Source: Gonium pectorale
Lineage: Eukaryota > Chlorophyta > Chlorophyceae > Chlamydomonadales > Volvocaceae
Direction: 5' to 3'
Length of the DNA stretch: 33,461 bases
NCBI GenBank assembly: GCA_001584585.1
Contig: LSYV01000009.1
Location: forward strand, 169,598 to 203,058
Shown here: positions 21,793-30,955 of the stretch, piece after piece
Position numbering within the stretch: position 1 is the first letter of the stretch
Layout: each line of letters starts with the position of its first letter
The notes under the pieces: model-generated
Databases searched by the model: none
What the model saw: only the letters and a program-made list of their open reading frames with translations
Told to the model about the DNA's origin: nothing
Translations under genes and position numbers: made by a program

Positions 21793-24129
21793 TGCATGTG
21801 GGACGCGTGAGGCGTGGCGTCCGGTCTGTTGGCAAGGGAGAAAGGGGAGGGTCCGCAAAGGGCGGCAGCACATTGCACCAGGCTGCACTTGCTACAAAAG
21901 CGGGCGGAACAGGGGCTAGGACGGGGATCAATGTCTTGGCTTGTTGCAACTGCGGCCATGGAGGCACCGCTGGCGACACAAATGACGTCGCCGTCCTCTC
22001 CCTCCCTCCCGCCCCTTCGAATCATCCAACCCCTTCCCTACTGCGCCGCATCGCCACTAGTGCTAGTGGGTTGCTCTGGACGGGAACCATGCTGGTTACC
22101 CTTGTCGTTTTTACCTTCATTGCGCACTACGCCGCCCGCAGGAGCGCATCGCTAAGCTGGAGGCGGAGGCTGTAAGGGCCAAGTCGTGAAACCTGATTGG
22201 CGAGGCCACGGCGGGCAGCCGGCCACTCAACAGCGCCCTCGAGATGGACTTGGGACTTCGAAACGACGGGTGCGGCGCAGTGCGGGAGTTGTGCGGGGCG
22301 CGGTCGTTGGCGAAGAGCGGCGGTGGCATGAACTTGCGAAGGCGGGGAAGATTGGGAAGGTGTGCACGGGTGGGGCACATTTGAACAGCTCAGCAGAGGT
22401 CAAGCAGTCACCTTTTCCTCCCTCCGTTGCGCACCGGCCCGCTCCACCCTCACCGGGCTGCACTTTCCGGAGCCTCCATCAGTTGGCAGTCCCACACGTT
22501 TGCTGGTTAGCTGCCAAGCTGAGCGCTGCCCAACCCGCCTTCCCCGCCCACCCGCCCGCCCGCCCGCCCGCTCCCGCAGCCAAGCCCGTTCCGGTTCAGG
22601 CGGACAAGATGACCAATGACCTGCAGGCCCTCATCCGCATGCGCTTCGTCGACGTCGCCGCCGGCCAATAAGGATGTGCTAGAACTGGACGACTCTCAAG
22701 TCCGAAATCAGCCAGGGCGAGTGGTACGAGCAGGACTGTGTATGGCAGGTGAGGCATGTGTACATACGGCAATCACTCAGAGTCATTGTACAACGTGTTG
22801 CCCTGTGGCCGTGGAGAAAGATGTTGACCGTGACCCACTTAACGGCTGCAATCCTGGGGGCAAACGCAAGTACGCACCCGGCCCGTGGGTACGACAGGTG
22901 ACTGCCGGTACGGCAGAGGGCGAGGACGAGAAGCTGCGGGCGGAGGCTCGGGCGATGTTCAAGGCGCTGTCCTTCAAGCTGGATGCGCTGAGTAGGCTCC
23001 ACTTTGCGCCCAAGCCCGTGGTGGAGGACATGACGGTCCGCAGCGAGGTGGGGCAGTGCGGGGGGCTCGCCACGGGGACGGCGTTTCATTCGCATTACGA
23101 TGATTGCGCCCGCGGCCCGTGGAGACCGCTGTAACGTACGCCACATCACCTGCCTGGGCTGCCAGCGGCGGTGTGTGTGGGAGCGGTCCATGTGAAGCAG
23201 GCGCAGATGCCTTGTACGCACACCGCCTCCACCCCCGACTGACCCTTTGTTTGGTGTTTTGCGCTCGTCTGCTTCCCACCCCTGCCCCAATGCGCACAGG
23301 TTCCCGCCATTGCAATGGATGAGGCCGCCCCAGTCGCCGTCAGCAAGGCGGCCATGGCGGCGCCCGAGGAGGTCTACCGCCCGGGCACCAAGGACGGGCG
23401 GCCGCAGGCAGAGGGAGAGCTCACACGGTGCGCCGACAAACAGAGAACCTCAGGGCGGGATCAAAGACCGGGGCTGATTGGCTGGGTCGGGTCCGGTCGG
23501 GTCGGGTCGGAGTAATGTCACGTGCCCAAAACCTTCCCGCCGCCCAAATGGACCCATGTCCGGCGACTCCCGGCTCCGGAGGCGAACAACCGCATATGCC
23601 ATTACCTCTGCGCCGCCCGCCCGCAGGGAGGACCGCATGCAGCGCGGCGCCCGCAGGAAAGAAAAGAACGAAAGAACCCGTAGGAGGCCAAGGACGTAAA
23701 ACAGAGAAGGGAAGGCTACTTCTATACACACCCGAAGGTGCGACGTTTGCGGTAGGGCGCCGAGCACAGGGCATGGCGGGCGACGGAAGTAAGCAGACGG
23801 GCCCACCGGTGTGGGCAGCGGCTGGGTTACCTGGTGGAGTGAGCTGTAGAGATGGCATACCCGGTGGGCGCGGCGTGCGGCCTGAGTATTAAAATCGGCG
23901 GCCAGCGGTGACTAGACGCCCAGCCCGCAACCCTTGACCGCCAAGCGGTGTAATACAGACCTGGAAAGGACGGCAGGACGCGGAGCTCCGTGCACGGGCA
24001 GTGGGGGGAGGGAGGCACGGTGGACATTGTCGGGCGCAAGTCGGACAATAAGGTGCGCGCAGTCAAGAAGGCGGTCGGCAGCGGCGGCCAGGAGGGAGCC
24101 AAGAAGGGCGGGGCGGCGTTCAAGCTGTG
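21793..24129 (+). pseudogene. Partial MPP10 copy, unit 2 (intron 8 to exon 14), decayed
   Basis: Exon equivalents: exon 9 at 22142-22269 (in-frame TGA in the KSW block, plus 1 bp), exon 10 at 22580-22748 (169 instead of 203 bp, with TAA), exon 11 at 22898-23047 (150 bp, intact), exon 12 at 23300-23427 (128 bp, intact), exon 13 at 23627-24052 (broken and interrupted), and the last part of exon 14 at about 24062-24129, ending in TGA where MPP10 has TAA. Intron 13 and most of exon 14 are deleted. This unit is clearly older or less constrained than unit 1. Its leading intron 8-like part matches unit 1's intron 8 (gggctaggacggggatc, cttggcttgttgc) better than that of MPP10. Confidence 0.88.
23697..23974. 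mobile_element. 278-bp insertion with 6-bp target duplication inside exon 13 copy
   Basis: Exon 13 sequence runs to AGGACG (23691-23696), is interrupted by 278 bp absent from MPP10, and resumes after a second AGGACG (23975-23980). The direct flanks look like a target-site duplication. The element encodes nothing and shows no obvious terminal inverted repeat or poly(A) end. Its right half resembles 14065-14165, which supports a dispersed non-autonomous element. Filler DNA from repair is an alternative. Confidence 0.5.
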
Positions 24130-24708
24130 AGGCGGCTGGCGAGCATACCAACGGGTTGGGGGGTGGGAGGGGGAGTACCTTGCGGCGATGAGCTTCGAAG
24201 CTGCTGCCATTTCTGCCTCAGTGGCTGCGGGGTTGATGTGGCTCCCCAATCACAGTGTTTCCTTTTATGATTGAGGCAATTTGAGGTATGCGGATGTGGC
24301 TCGGCAGCAGCACGGCGGGGCCTGGACCTCCCGAACGTGGGCGGTCTCATGTAGAGAGAGGCCCATGGGCGGAAGATACTTGTCGCACGGTAAAGGCTTC
24401 AGGCAGTGGGCGGCCGTCTGCCCGTGTGGCACGCCGACATGGCACCGCACGCACCGCACAGCGAGCACCGCACACCATGCCTTCAAGTTTCAGCAGCTCT
24501 TTTCAGCAACAAACTGAAAATCTCAGATAGAGCGAGAAAGCTGTAGCTGGTGAGAAAGAAGCGAGCTGGTGAAGAACCCTAAACCCTAAGAACCCAACGT
24601 TGGTGTACTTTCCAACGTGTACTTTCATCGGATGAACTCGAGGCAAGCGCTTCAAACTCTTACGGTATCCAGATAGCATCTGCCCCGTAGTTGCTAGCCG
24701 CGGGCGCC
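24130..24708. other. Intergenic region and likely RAP-3 promoter
   Basis: The first 330 bp are the duplicated MPP10 3' flank (compare 13080-13270). The remainder, about 24480-24708, is less GC-rich and is the likely RAP-3 promoter and 5' UTR; it contains a telo-box-like motif. No open frame of note is present. Confidence 0.5.
24575..24590 (+). promoter_or_regulatory. Double telo-box-like motif 120 bp upstream of RAP-3
   Basis: AACCCTAAACCCTAAG holds two overlapping ACCCTAA cores in gene orientation. Telo-boxes (AAACCCTAA) are established promoter elements of plant translation and ribosome genes. A role in this alga is inference, strengthened slightly by a similarly oriented motif upstream of RAP-A. 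Confidence 0.4.
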
Positions 24709-27700
24709 ATGCGATTGGCCGTGGCTGGCGCGCAGCGCCTCGTCGGAGGCGATGCGACTCGCAAGCATGGCTCAGGGATGTCGGATCAGCACTACACGAA
24801 GCCGCTATTGAGCGCCGGCATTGTCACAAGATGCAGCAGAGGCTTTGGAGACGGTGGAGGTGCAGGCGGGGCCAGCAGGGGCGACAGCGCACAGCCCCGC
24901 CAAAAGCCCGACCTCGACGATGACGCGGTAGATTGTGCGGCTCGCGGCGTCAACAGTGGCGGCGGCAGGGGGCGTGGCATGGGTGCAGGCAGCAGGCTTC
25001 CAGCAGGCAGCGGCAAGGGGCACAGAGGATGGGGGCAGGGGCGGGGCCAAGGGCCTCCGCAGCCGTTCAGTGCCGCTGGCGTGGGAGGCCGGCGCGTCGA
25101 GAACCTCCGGGTCTACCCCGACCTGCCCTCCCTGGCGGAGGCAGCCGAGGCCAGGGCGCACAGCTGGGATGCCTGGACCCTATGCGCCGCGTTTAACTTG
25201 GCCGTGAAGGTAAGGCGACAATGCTCGCAGCAGCGGATCGCAGCAGCGGAACCGACGAGCCCCGCTCGGGCTCGCTGGCTGTGTCTGACATTTACGCGCT
25301 TTCCGGCCTTCTCTTCCTTAGGTTTTGCAACAGGGCTATGTGCCCCTTACTGCTTGGCGGTTACGATTGGCAGTTTGAGGATTGCTGATGGGCCGTACCC
25401 CAACTGCTACCCGATTTGCGGCATGCACCGCCCTTGTCACTTTCCTGTACTACAGCACGCTGTTACTTGGAGCCTGCAGTGCGATTGAATGACAGCGCAT
25501 ATAACATGGGTGACTGGCCTTTCTGCCCTATATCCTTCCCCCCGCAGCTTGATGTGCGGCCCCACGAGCCGCTCTGCGACGAGGACCCCCGACGAAAGCA
25601 ACTTGTCAGCGAGCTCATGAGCACCCTGGCGGCGGCGTACCTGCCGCTGGTGCCGGAGCTGTGGCGGCCCCAGGACTTCACCGGTCCCCTGTGGGCCTGC
25701 GCCAAGGCGGGCCACTGGGGCGACGGCCTGGCGGCGGCGCTGCTAGCGCAGCTGACGGCAGGTGGCGGCGAGCTACTGCAGCGGGCATCTGGGCGAGAGA
25801 TCAGCAACCTGTGGTGGTCGCTGTCGTCCGGGGCGCCTGCGGAGCTGCTGGCTGCCCCGGCTGCGGACGCAGCGCTGCGCATCAGTGGGCAGCGCCTGAT
25901 GGAGCTGGAGGCCGGGGACCTCAACGCGCACGACTGCTCCAATGTGCTGATCGCCGCCGCCCGACTGCAGCGAGGCCCGGAGGCACTGTGGGACCACATG
26001 ACCCGCTGCCTGGCTGCTGCGGCGCCCAGCGCCCATTGCCAGGCCCTGGCCAACGGCCTTTACGCCCTGGGCAGCCTTGCGGAAGACTGCGGCCACACGC
26101 CCCGCGGCCGTCAGCAGGACCTGCAGCGCCTGGAGGCTGAAGTGGGGTCGCGCCTGGAGGGCGGGGCAGCAGGCGACCCTCCCTCCCTGGGCGGGGGATT
26201 CAACCCACAGCTGATCTCAAACATGCTGTGGGGTCTCGCCAAGCTGCGCCGCACTGACAGCCCCCTGCTGCAGCCCCTGGCAGAGGCAGCGGGCCTCACA
26301 GCAGTAGTAGGCTTCAACGCTCAAAATCTCTCCAACAGCCTGTGGGCGCTGGCGACTCTGGGCTGCAGCGGCGCCGAGTACGTTCCTGCTGTGCGCGCCC
26401 TCCTTGGAGCAACGCAGCAGCTGCTGCAACAGCAGCCAAACGCGTTCAGCGCTCAAAATATCTCCAACAGCTTGTGGGCAATGGCAACTCTAGGCTGCAG
26501 CGGCGCCGAATACGCTCCTGCTGTGAGCTCCCTCCTTGATGCAACGCAGAAGCTGATGCAACAGCAGCCGGCTGCATTCAATGCTCAGAGCCTCTCCAAC
26601 AGCCTGTGGGCGCTGGCGACCCTGGGCTGCAGCGGGGCCAAGTACACCCCTGCATTGAGCTCCCTGACTGGAGCTGTGCAGCACCTTTTGCAACAGCAGC
26701 CAATTACGTTCAATGCTCAAGAGCTTCCAAACATTCTGTGGGCTCTGGCGACCCTGCAGCAGCCAAGTGGCTCGGAGGCGCTGATCGAAGTAGCTGCAGC
26801 AGAATGCCACCGACGGGCCTTCCTCAGGTTTTCGCCCCAAGGGATCAGCAATGCCGCCTGGGCGCTGGCCAAGATGCCCCGCAGCGGCCTGGAACCCTAC
26901 CCGCAGTGGTACCAGGGCTGGTATGAGGCGGCGGTGCAGGCAGCCATGCAGCCGGGCTTTGTGGGGGCTGCGAACCCCCAGGAATGGTCCAACCTGCTCT
27001 ACGCTCTAGGCCTGGTGCGGCACCGGCCCCCCGCCGCCCTGCTGACCCTCGCGGCGGAGAGCACCGAGCTGCGCACAGAGGCTAACGCGCAGGACTGCAC
27101 CAACTGTCTCTGGTCCCTTGCCGTCCTGTACGGCCGCCTGGAGCTCCTGGACGGGGGCAGCCGGGCGGCTGTGGAGGCGCTGGTGGGGGTGCTGGCGGGG
27201 CGGCTGCGGCAGCTGCTGCTGAGGAAGGCGGCTGGGGAGCGGCCGACGGCGCAGGGGCTATGCAACAGCCTGTGGGCGCTGGCGGTGATGGGGGCAGACG
27301 TCCTTGCGCTGAATAGCGGCCTTACGAGGTCGCTGGTCGACGAGGTTGCTCAGCGCTTAGAGGCGGCGGGCCCGGGTATCCAGGTCGAGGAGCTGGCACA
27401 GCTCCGGCAGGTGCATCTGGAGCTGGCCGCCGCCACTGTCTGCAGCCCGGGCCTGCAACTAGAAGCCAGCGGCAATGGGCTGCTGGGCTGCGCAAGTCTG
27501 CAGGCAACATGGTGGGACGCTACAGATCCCCAGCAGCAGAACGCCACGGGCTCGGCTTTCCAGCTACAGGTCCTAGAGGTCCTGGCGGCTCTGCAGCAGG
27601 CTGGAAGGCGGCAGCGTTGCGAGCGCCTGCCCGCCATCGCCTCGGTCCAGGCGAAGCAGTGGCTGCCGCAGCTGGGCCGCTCGGTGGATGCGGTGGTGGA

Positions 27701-27995
27701 GCTGGAGGGCGGCCGGCGGCTGGCGGTGGCGGTGGACGGGCCGACCCACTTCCTGGCCAACGGCGAGCACTGGCGGACCAAGGACGGCCGGACGCAGCTG
27801 CGGGACCGGCAGCTGGAGCGCGTGTTCGGGCGGGGCAACGTGCTGAGCGTGCCGTACTGGGAGTGGGATGCGTTGAGGGGCGGCAAGGCGGCACAGGAGG
27901 ATTACCTGTGGAGGGTGCTGCTTGGGCTACCGGGAGCGGGGACAGCCTATGACAGGCGCCACCCTGTTCGGCAAGGCAATGAGGCGACCGCCTAG
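24709..27995 (+). CDS. OPR-like repeat protein with RAP domain (RAP-3), intact
   Basis: Exons are 24709-25209 and 25548-27995, intron 338 bp (gtaagg...cccgcag), giving 982 aa. The ATG at 24709 aligns with the paralogues. The N-terminus (MRLAVAGAQRL) is Arg-containing and poor in acids at first, so an organelle transit peptide is possible but unproven. A Gly/Arg-rich section follows (about 60-120), then the ARAHSWDAWTLCAAF block, then about ten helical repeats (ISNLWWSLSS, CSNVLIAAARL, SNMLWGLAKL, SNSLWALATLG, SNAAWALAKM, SNLLYALGLV, NSLWALAVMG). At about residues 423-554 three exact 44-aa units sit in tandem. The RAP domain is at about 876-960 (VAVDGPTHFL, TQLRDRQLERVFG, VLSVPYWEWD). RAP is an RNA-binding or nuclease-like fold found in organelle RNA factors. 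The role inferred is sequence-specific organelle RNA binding; the target is unknown. The stop lies earlier than the family's former tail. Confidence 0.88.
26313..26708 (+). repeat. Three tandem 132-bp units (44-aa OPR-like repeats) in RAP-3
   Basis: Units begin at 26313, 26445 and 26577, each exactly 132 bp, and start F(N/S)AQ-(L/I)SNSLWA(L/M)ATLGCSG. A diverged unit (FNAQELPNILWALATL) follows at 26709. Published OPR repeats are 38-40 residues, so 44 is long for the class. Confidence 0.9.
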
Positions 27996-28560
27996 ATGTT
28001 GGCACCGCGTGCCGAGCTGGAGTCTCCCGCCTCCTTGCTGCCTGCTGCCCCCACGCCTGCGGATGGGGACCCGGGTGGTGCGGCCAGCGAGCCGCCGCAG
28101 CTGCAGCGGCGGCGAAGGCGGGCGCCCGCAGCTGCGCTGCCACCGCCTCCGTAGGGCGCCTCCGCCACGGTCGCTGCCCCCGCCGCCTCCGCTGACGGGC
28201 AGGGCAGGGGGCCTCCGCAGCCTGCCGGGCGGCTGCTGGCTCCCAGGCAGCGGCTCCGGAGAGCCCCCCTCCCGCAGGCCAATGCCGCCCGCCGTCCCTC
28301 CAGCCGGGGGGGGCCCAGTCGCAGCTGCTGCAGCCAGCCAGCCCAGACTGCCGCCGCGGGGAAAGCGGGCGCCCGAGGACCTGCCTGCGTCGACTGGGCC
28401 GGATGTCTCGACCACCTCCGATGCGTCCGACGGCGCCGCCGAGGGCGGTGGCCAGCCGCGGCCCCGGGAGCTGGCAGCGGTCCCGGAGGGCGCTGCCGTC
28501 CGCAGCGGGGCTACCGGGCGCACCAGGAGGCGCCGACCTCACGGCGGGGCTACCGAGTAG
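27996..28560 (+). pseudogene. Decayed former C-terminal tail of RAP-3
   Basis: After the TAG at 27993-27995 the sequence keeps matching the RAP-2 tail for 560 bp (GACCCGGGTGGTGCGGCCAG, GCCAGCCCAGACTGCCGCCG, ACCGGGCGCACCAGGAGGCG). RAP-2 has GAG where RAP-3 has TAG, so a point change probably cut the protein. A second stop and frame changes follow. The ancestral tail was about 180-190 residues, rich in Pro, Ala and Arg and probably disordered. A 3' intron restoring it was not evident. Confidence 0.65.
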
Positions 28561-29793
28561 CTCGCCGGTGGCGGGTTGTACCCGTTGGGGCCCCAGATTC
28601 TGTTGTGTTGAGATCAAGTTAGCAGCTAGCGCGCTTAGGGAAGGGCTGAGGGATAAACTTGTGTTGGCTGACTATCGCATGGTGATAGATAACCAATGAG
28701 GGATACACGCATGTCAATATATTGCTGCAGGCGGCACGGCTGACAGTTGAACGGGGGGCGAGGGCGCATACCGTATTGTGGCAATGGTCTACAACAACGA
28801 CGGCGCAGACATTGCTAAGCGTCTTCTGAGATCGGTCGGCGGGTCAGTGACAGTCCATAAGCCAGGCAACGGCAGCGTGACAGGGTCATGGGACTGCTGT
28901 TACGCCACGGCTGCCGTCAACGCCGCAGCAGTATCAAGCATGTATGTGGAGGCTATGATTGAGTGAGGAGTTTGGCGGCTTCTGAGATTCATGCAACCGG
29001 TGCGCACTCTGTGCCGCGTTAGCTGCTGCTATCACGTTGATGGGCTGTTAGCGGTGGCCCCCAGTCCCACAGCGGGATGCTACATACGGGAGTGCCGGTG
29101 CGGCTGTCAGTTTAGGGTCTTGCAGTGGATGTGCACCGTGTGTGGTCAGGCACGTAGGCTGCACGATGGAGAGCTGGGTCGTTGCTGCGCGATGGCGGCT
29201 TTCGGCCCTTCAGCAGTTGCTTCATGTCGGTTGTGCTGGGATTGTCGGGTGAGGAGGCCTGCGCCCTGGGGCTGTGTAGCAGCGCGAAAAGGCTTACTCA
29301 CGATGGCAGGAACCCCTGGGAACCCCTCAGGGTTGGGTTCAGTACATTTGCCGGCCCTGCTACAGGCTGCATGCGTGACGTACGGGCGAGACGTCACAAG
29401 TTGGTTTAGCTTGTTGCGCCGTGTGTGGGTTGAGCATTTTCGGCATCTGCCGTATGTTGATGACGCACACTCATTCGCATGCAGCACCGGCGCTTACATT
29501 TCGGTGCACCGACAGCGGTGATGGCAGTGCTACAGGTATTCGCGTTGTGCCTGCAAGTATCATCGTTACCGTCTCCAAGTAGTTCATAGTAGTTTTTTTT
29601 CTGTGGAAAGGTTTACAGGCGGAGAGGCGAGAATGGGCGCAGACTTCGGGAGGGACAGGTAGTCCTTCCAGATAGTGCATTCTGCATTGTGTGTGGCTTT
29701 GATGAACAGCGTAATGGCAGCGCTCCTTGTGGGTGCCAATGTTTGGGTTTTTCTGGGTCTGACGGTGTAGCTCGCCGTGTCCCTGCCTACCAA
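28561..29793. other. Intergenic region after RAP-3
   Basis: No gene is supported. The first 400 bp resemble parts of the RAP-2 3' flank (GCCGTCAACGCCG near 28914 and 18780). The frame at 28991-29521 is Cys-rich, has no recognised domain and is probably chance. The region is less GC-rich than the genes, and a poly-T run lies near 29591. Confidence 0.45.
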
Positions 29794-30362
29794 ATGGCCT
29801 TGTCCAATCTTACCCGAGCTATTAGGGGCCTGCAAATGCCTGCGGATCGTTCATCAATGGTTTCTCTTTTTTTAATGGCCGCTCCCTGTCTTGCATCGCG
29901 TTGCCATGCAGGCTGTGGGCGCCAGCGCAAATGTCACGCAAGAGATCAAACCCAAGCCGGGCAGTCCTGGCTATCGTACACAGACGTGGCTGAACGGTTA
30001 CCTCATCGGCTTATCACCGGCACCGCAGCCCGAAACCGCACCAGGTAGCACCCATCAGCCCCACACACCTACCCGAGACTTCCGTGCCAGTCCCCGTGCC
30101 CCCTTCCGACACAACAGCCTGCTCTGTGTTCCTTTTTTCCTCTCGGCTCCGCCCCACCCTCTGGCCCCTGCACTCTCCTAAATACAAGAACACGCCTCTG
30201 GCCCCGGATCCAGCGGCGGCCGGGGAGCTGGCTATAGCTGCTACCGCCGACGCCCATGCCCCGCCAGCACCCTTCAGGAACCCCATGCAGACACAAACCA
30301 AAAATCGCCGCAAGCTCATCGCCAGCAGGACCCGCGACCGGCAGCTGGCAACTTCCGCCTGA
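29794..30362 (+). CDS. Tentative small three-exon gene, unknown product
   Basis: A spliced model 29794-29859, 29912-30044, 30214-30362 gives 115 aa, from ATG (MALSNLTRAIRGL) to TGA. Splice borders are ATG|gtttct...atgcag|GCT and CCAG|gtagca...atccag|CG; frame is kept at both. Intron 1 is only 52 bp, short for such algae, but strongly pyrimidine-rich. The middle exon reads NVTQEIKPKPGSPGYRTQ, and the end is basic (KNRRKLIASRTRDRQL). I do not recognise the protein. The amphipathic N-terminus could be a mitochondrial presequence (inference). The alternative is a chance frame in the region converging on the IGPS gene. Confidence 0.3.
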
Positions 30363-30955
30363 ATCCCAAGCATAGCAGCTGCTATGGTCCAAGTCATCGG
30401 TATCGGCCTGCACCCTCGTGGCATTCCTGCGGCGGGGCAATACATGCTCGCCCGTCCAGCCCGGGGCCGACGCCAGGTGGGGCCCAGGCGGGACCCAGGT
30501 GCCCCTGCGCCGTATGCTTTCCGCACTCTCCCTCACCACTCGCTCGCAGCATCGGCACCTGCGGGCAGCAGCGGCAGCACTCTGCCCCGCAGCAGCACCC
30601 AGCACACGGCCGGCCGCCAGTGCCCTCCCACGCAAGCCACTCCTTCGCACGAGGCAACCGCCACCTTTGCAGTCCCATGCCAGCCCGCAAGCCTACCAGG
30701 CAGCCATCGTGTGGCAAGCGCCATGTACGTACGAGGCTGCCCCCCGGACCCATGCCGCGGCGCAAAACCTTTGCGCTCCTGGCCCATCGCGCCAGCAGAG
30801 GCCCGTGGTCGCCTGCACACCAAACCTCTCGGCTGCAAACCCGCCGCCCCGCATGCTGCGCCCTGGCCGCCGCCCTAGCCCCGGCGGCCCTCAGCGCCCC
30901 TTATCGCGCCCCTCCCCAACCTGTCCACCGCCTCTGCGCAAGAGTTCCAGCCCGC
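30363..30955. other. Convergent intergenic region, probably IGPS 3' UTR
   Basis: GC- and Pro/Ala/Arg-codon-rich sequence, open in several frames on both strands but without recognisable protein features. It lies immediately downstream of the IGPS stop (minus strand) and probably includes its 3' UTR. A TGTAA signal on the minus strand was not found within this stretch. Confidence 0.45.

Noticed and set aside
28991..29521. 176-codon Cys-rich frame after RAP-3
   Set aside because: No domain, no conserved neighbour and no matching frame in the corresponding RAP-2 flank.
30384..30878. 164-codon plus-strand frame opposite the IGPS 3' end
   Set aside because: Pro/Ala/Ser-rich, open in several frames at once, no recognised motif; more likely antisense of a UTR.
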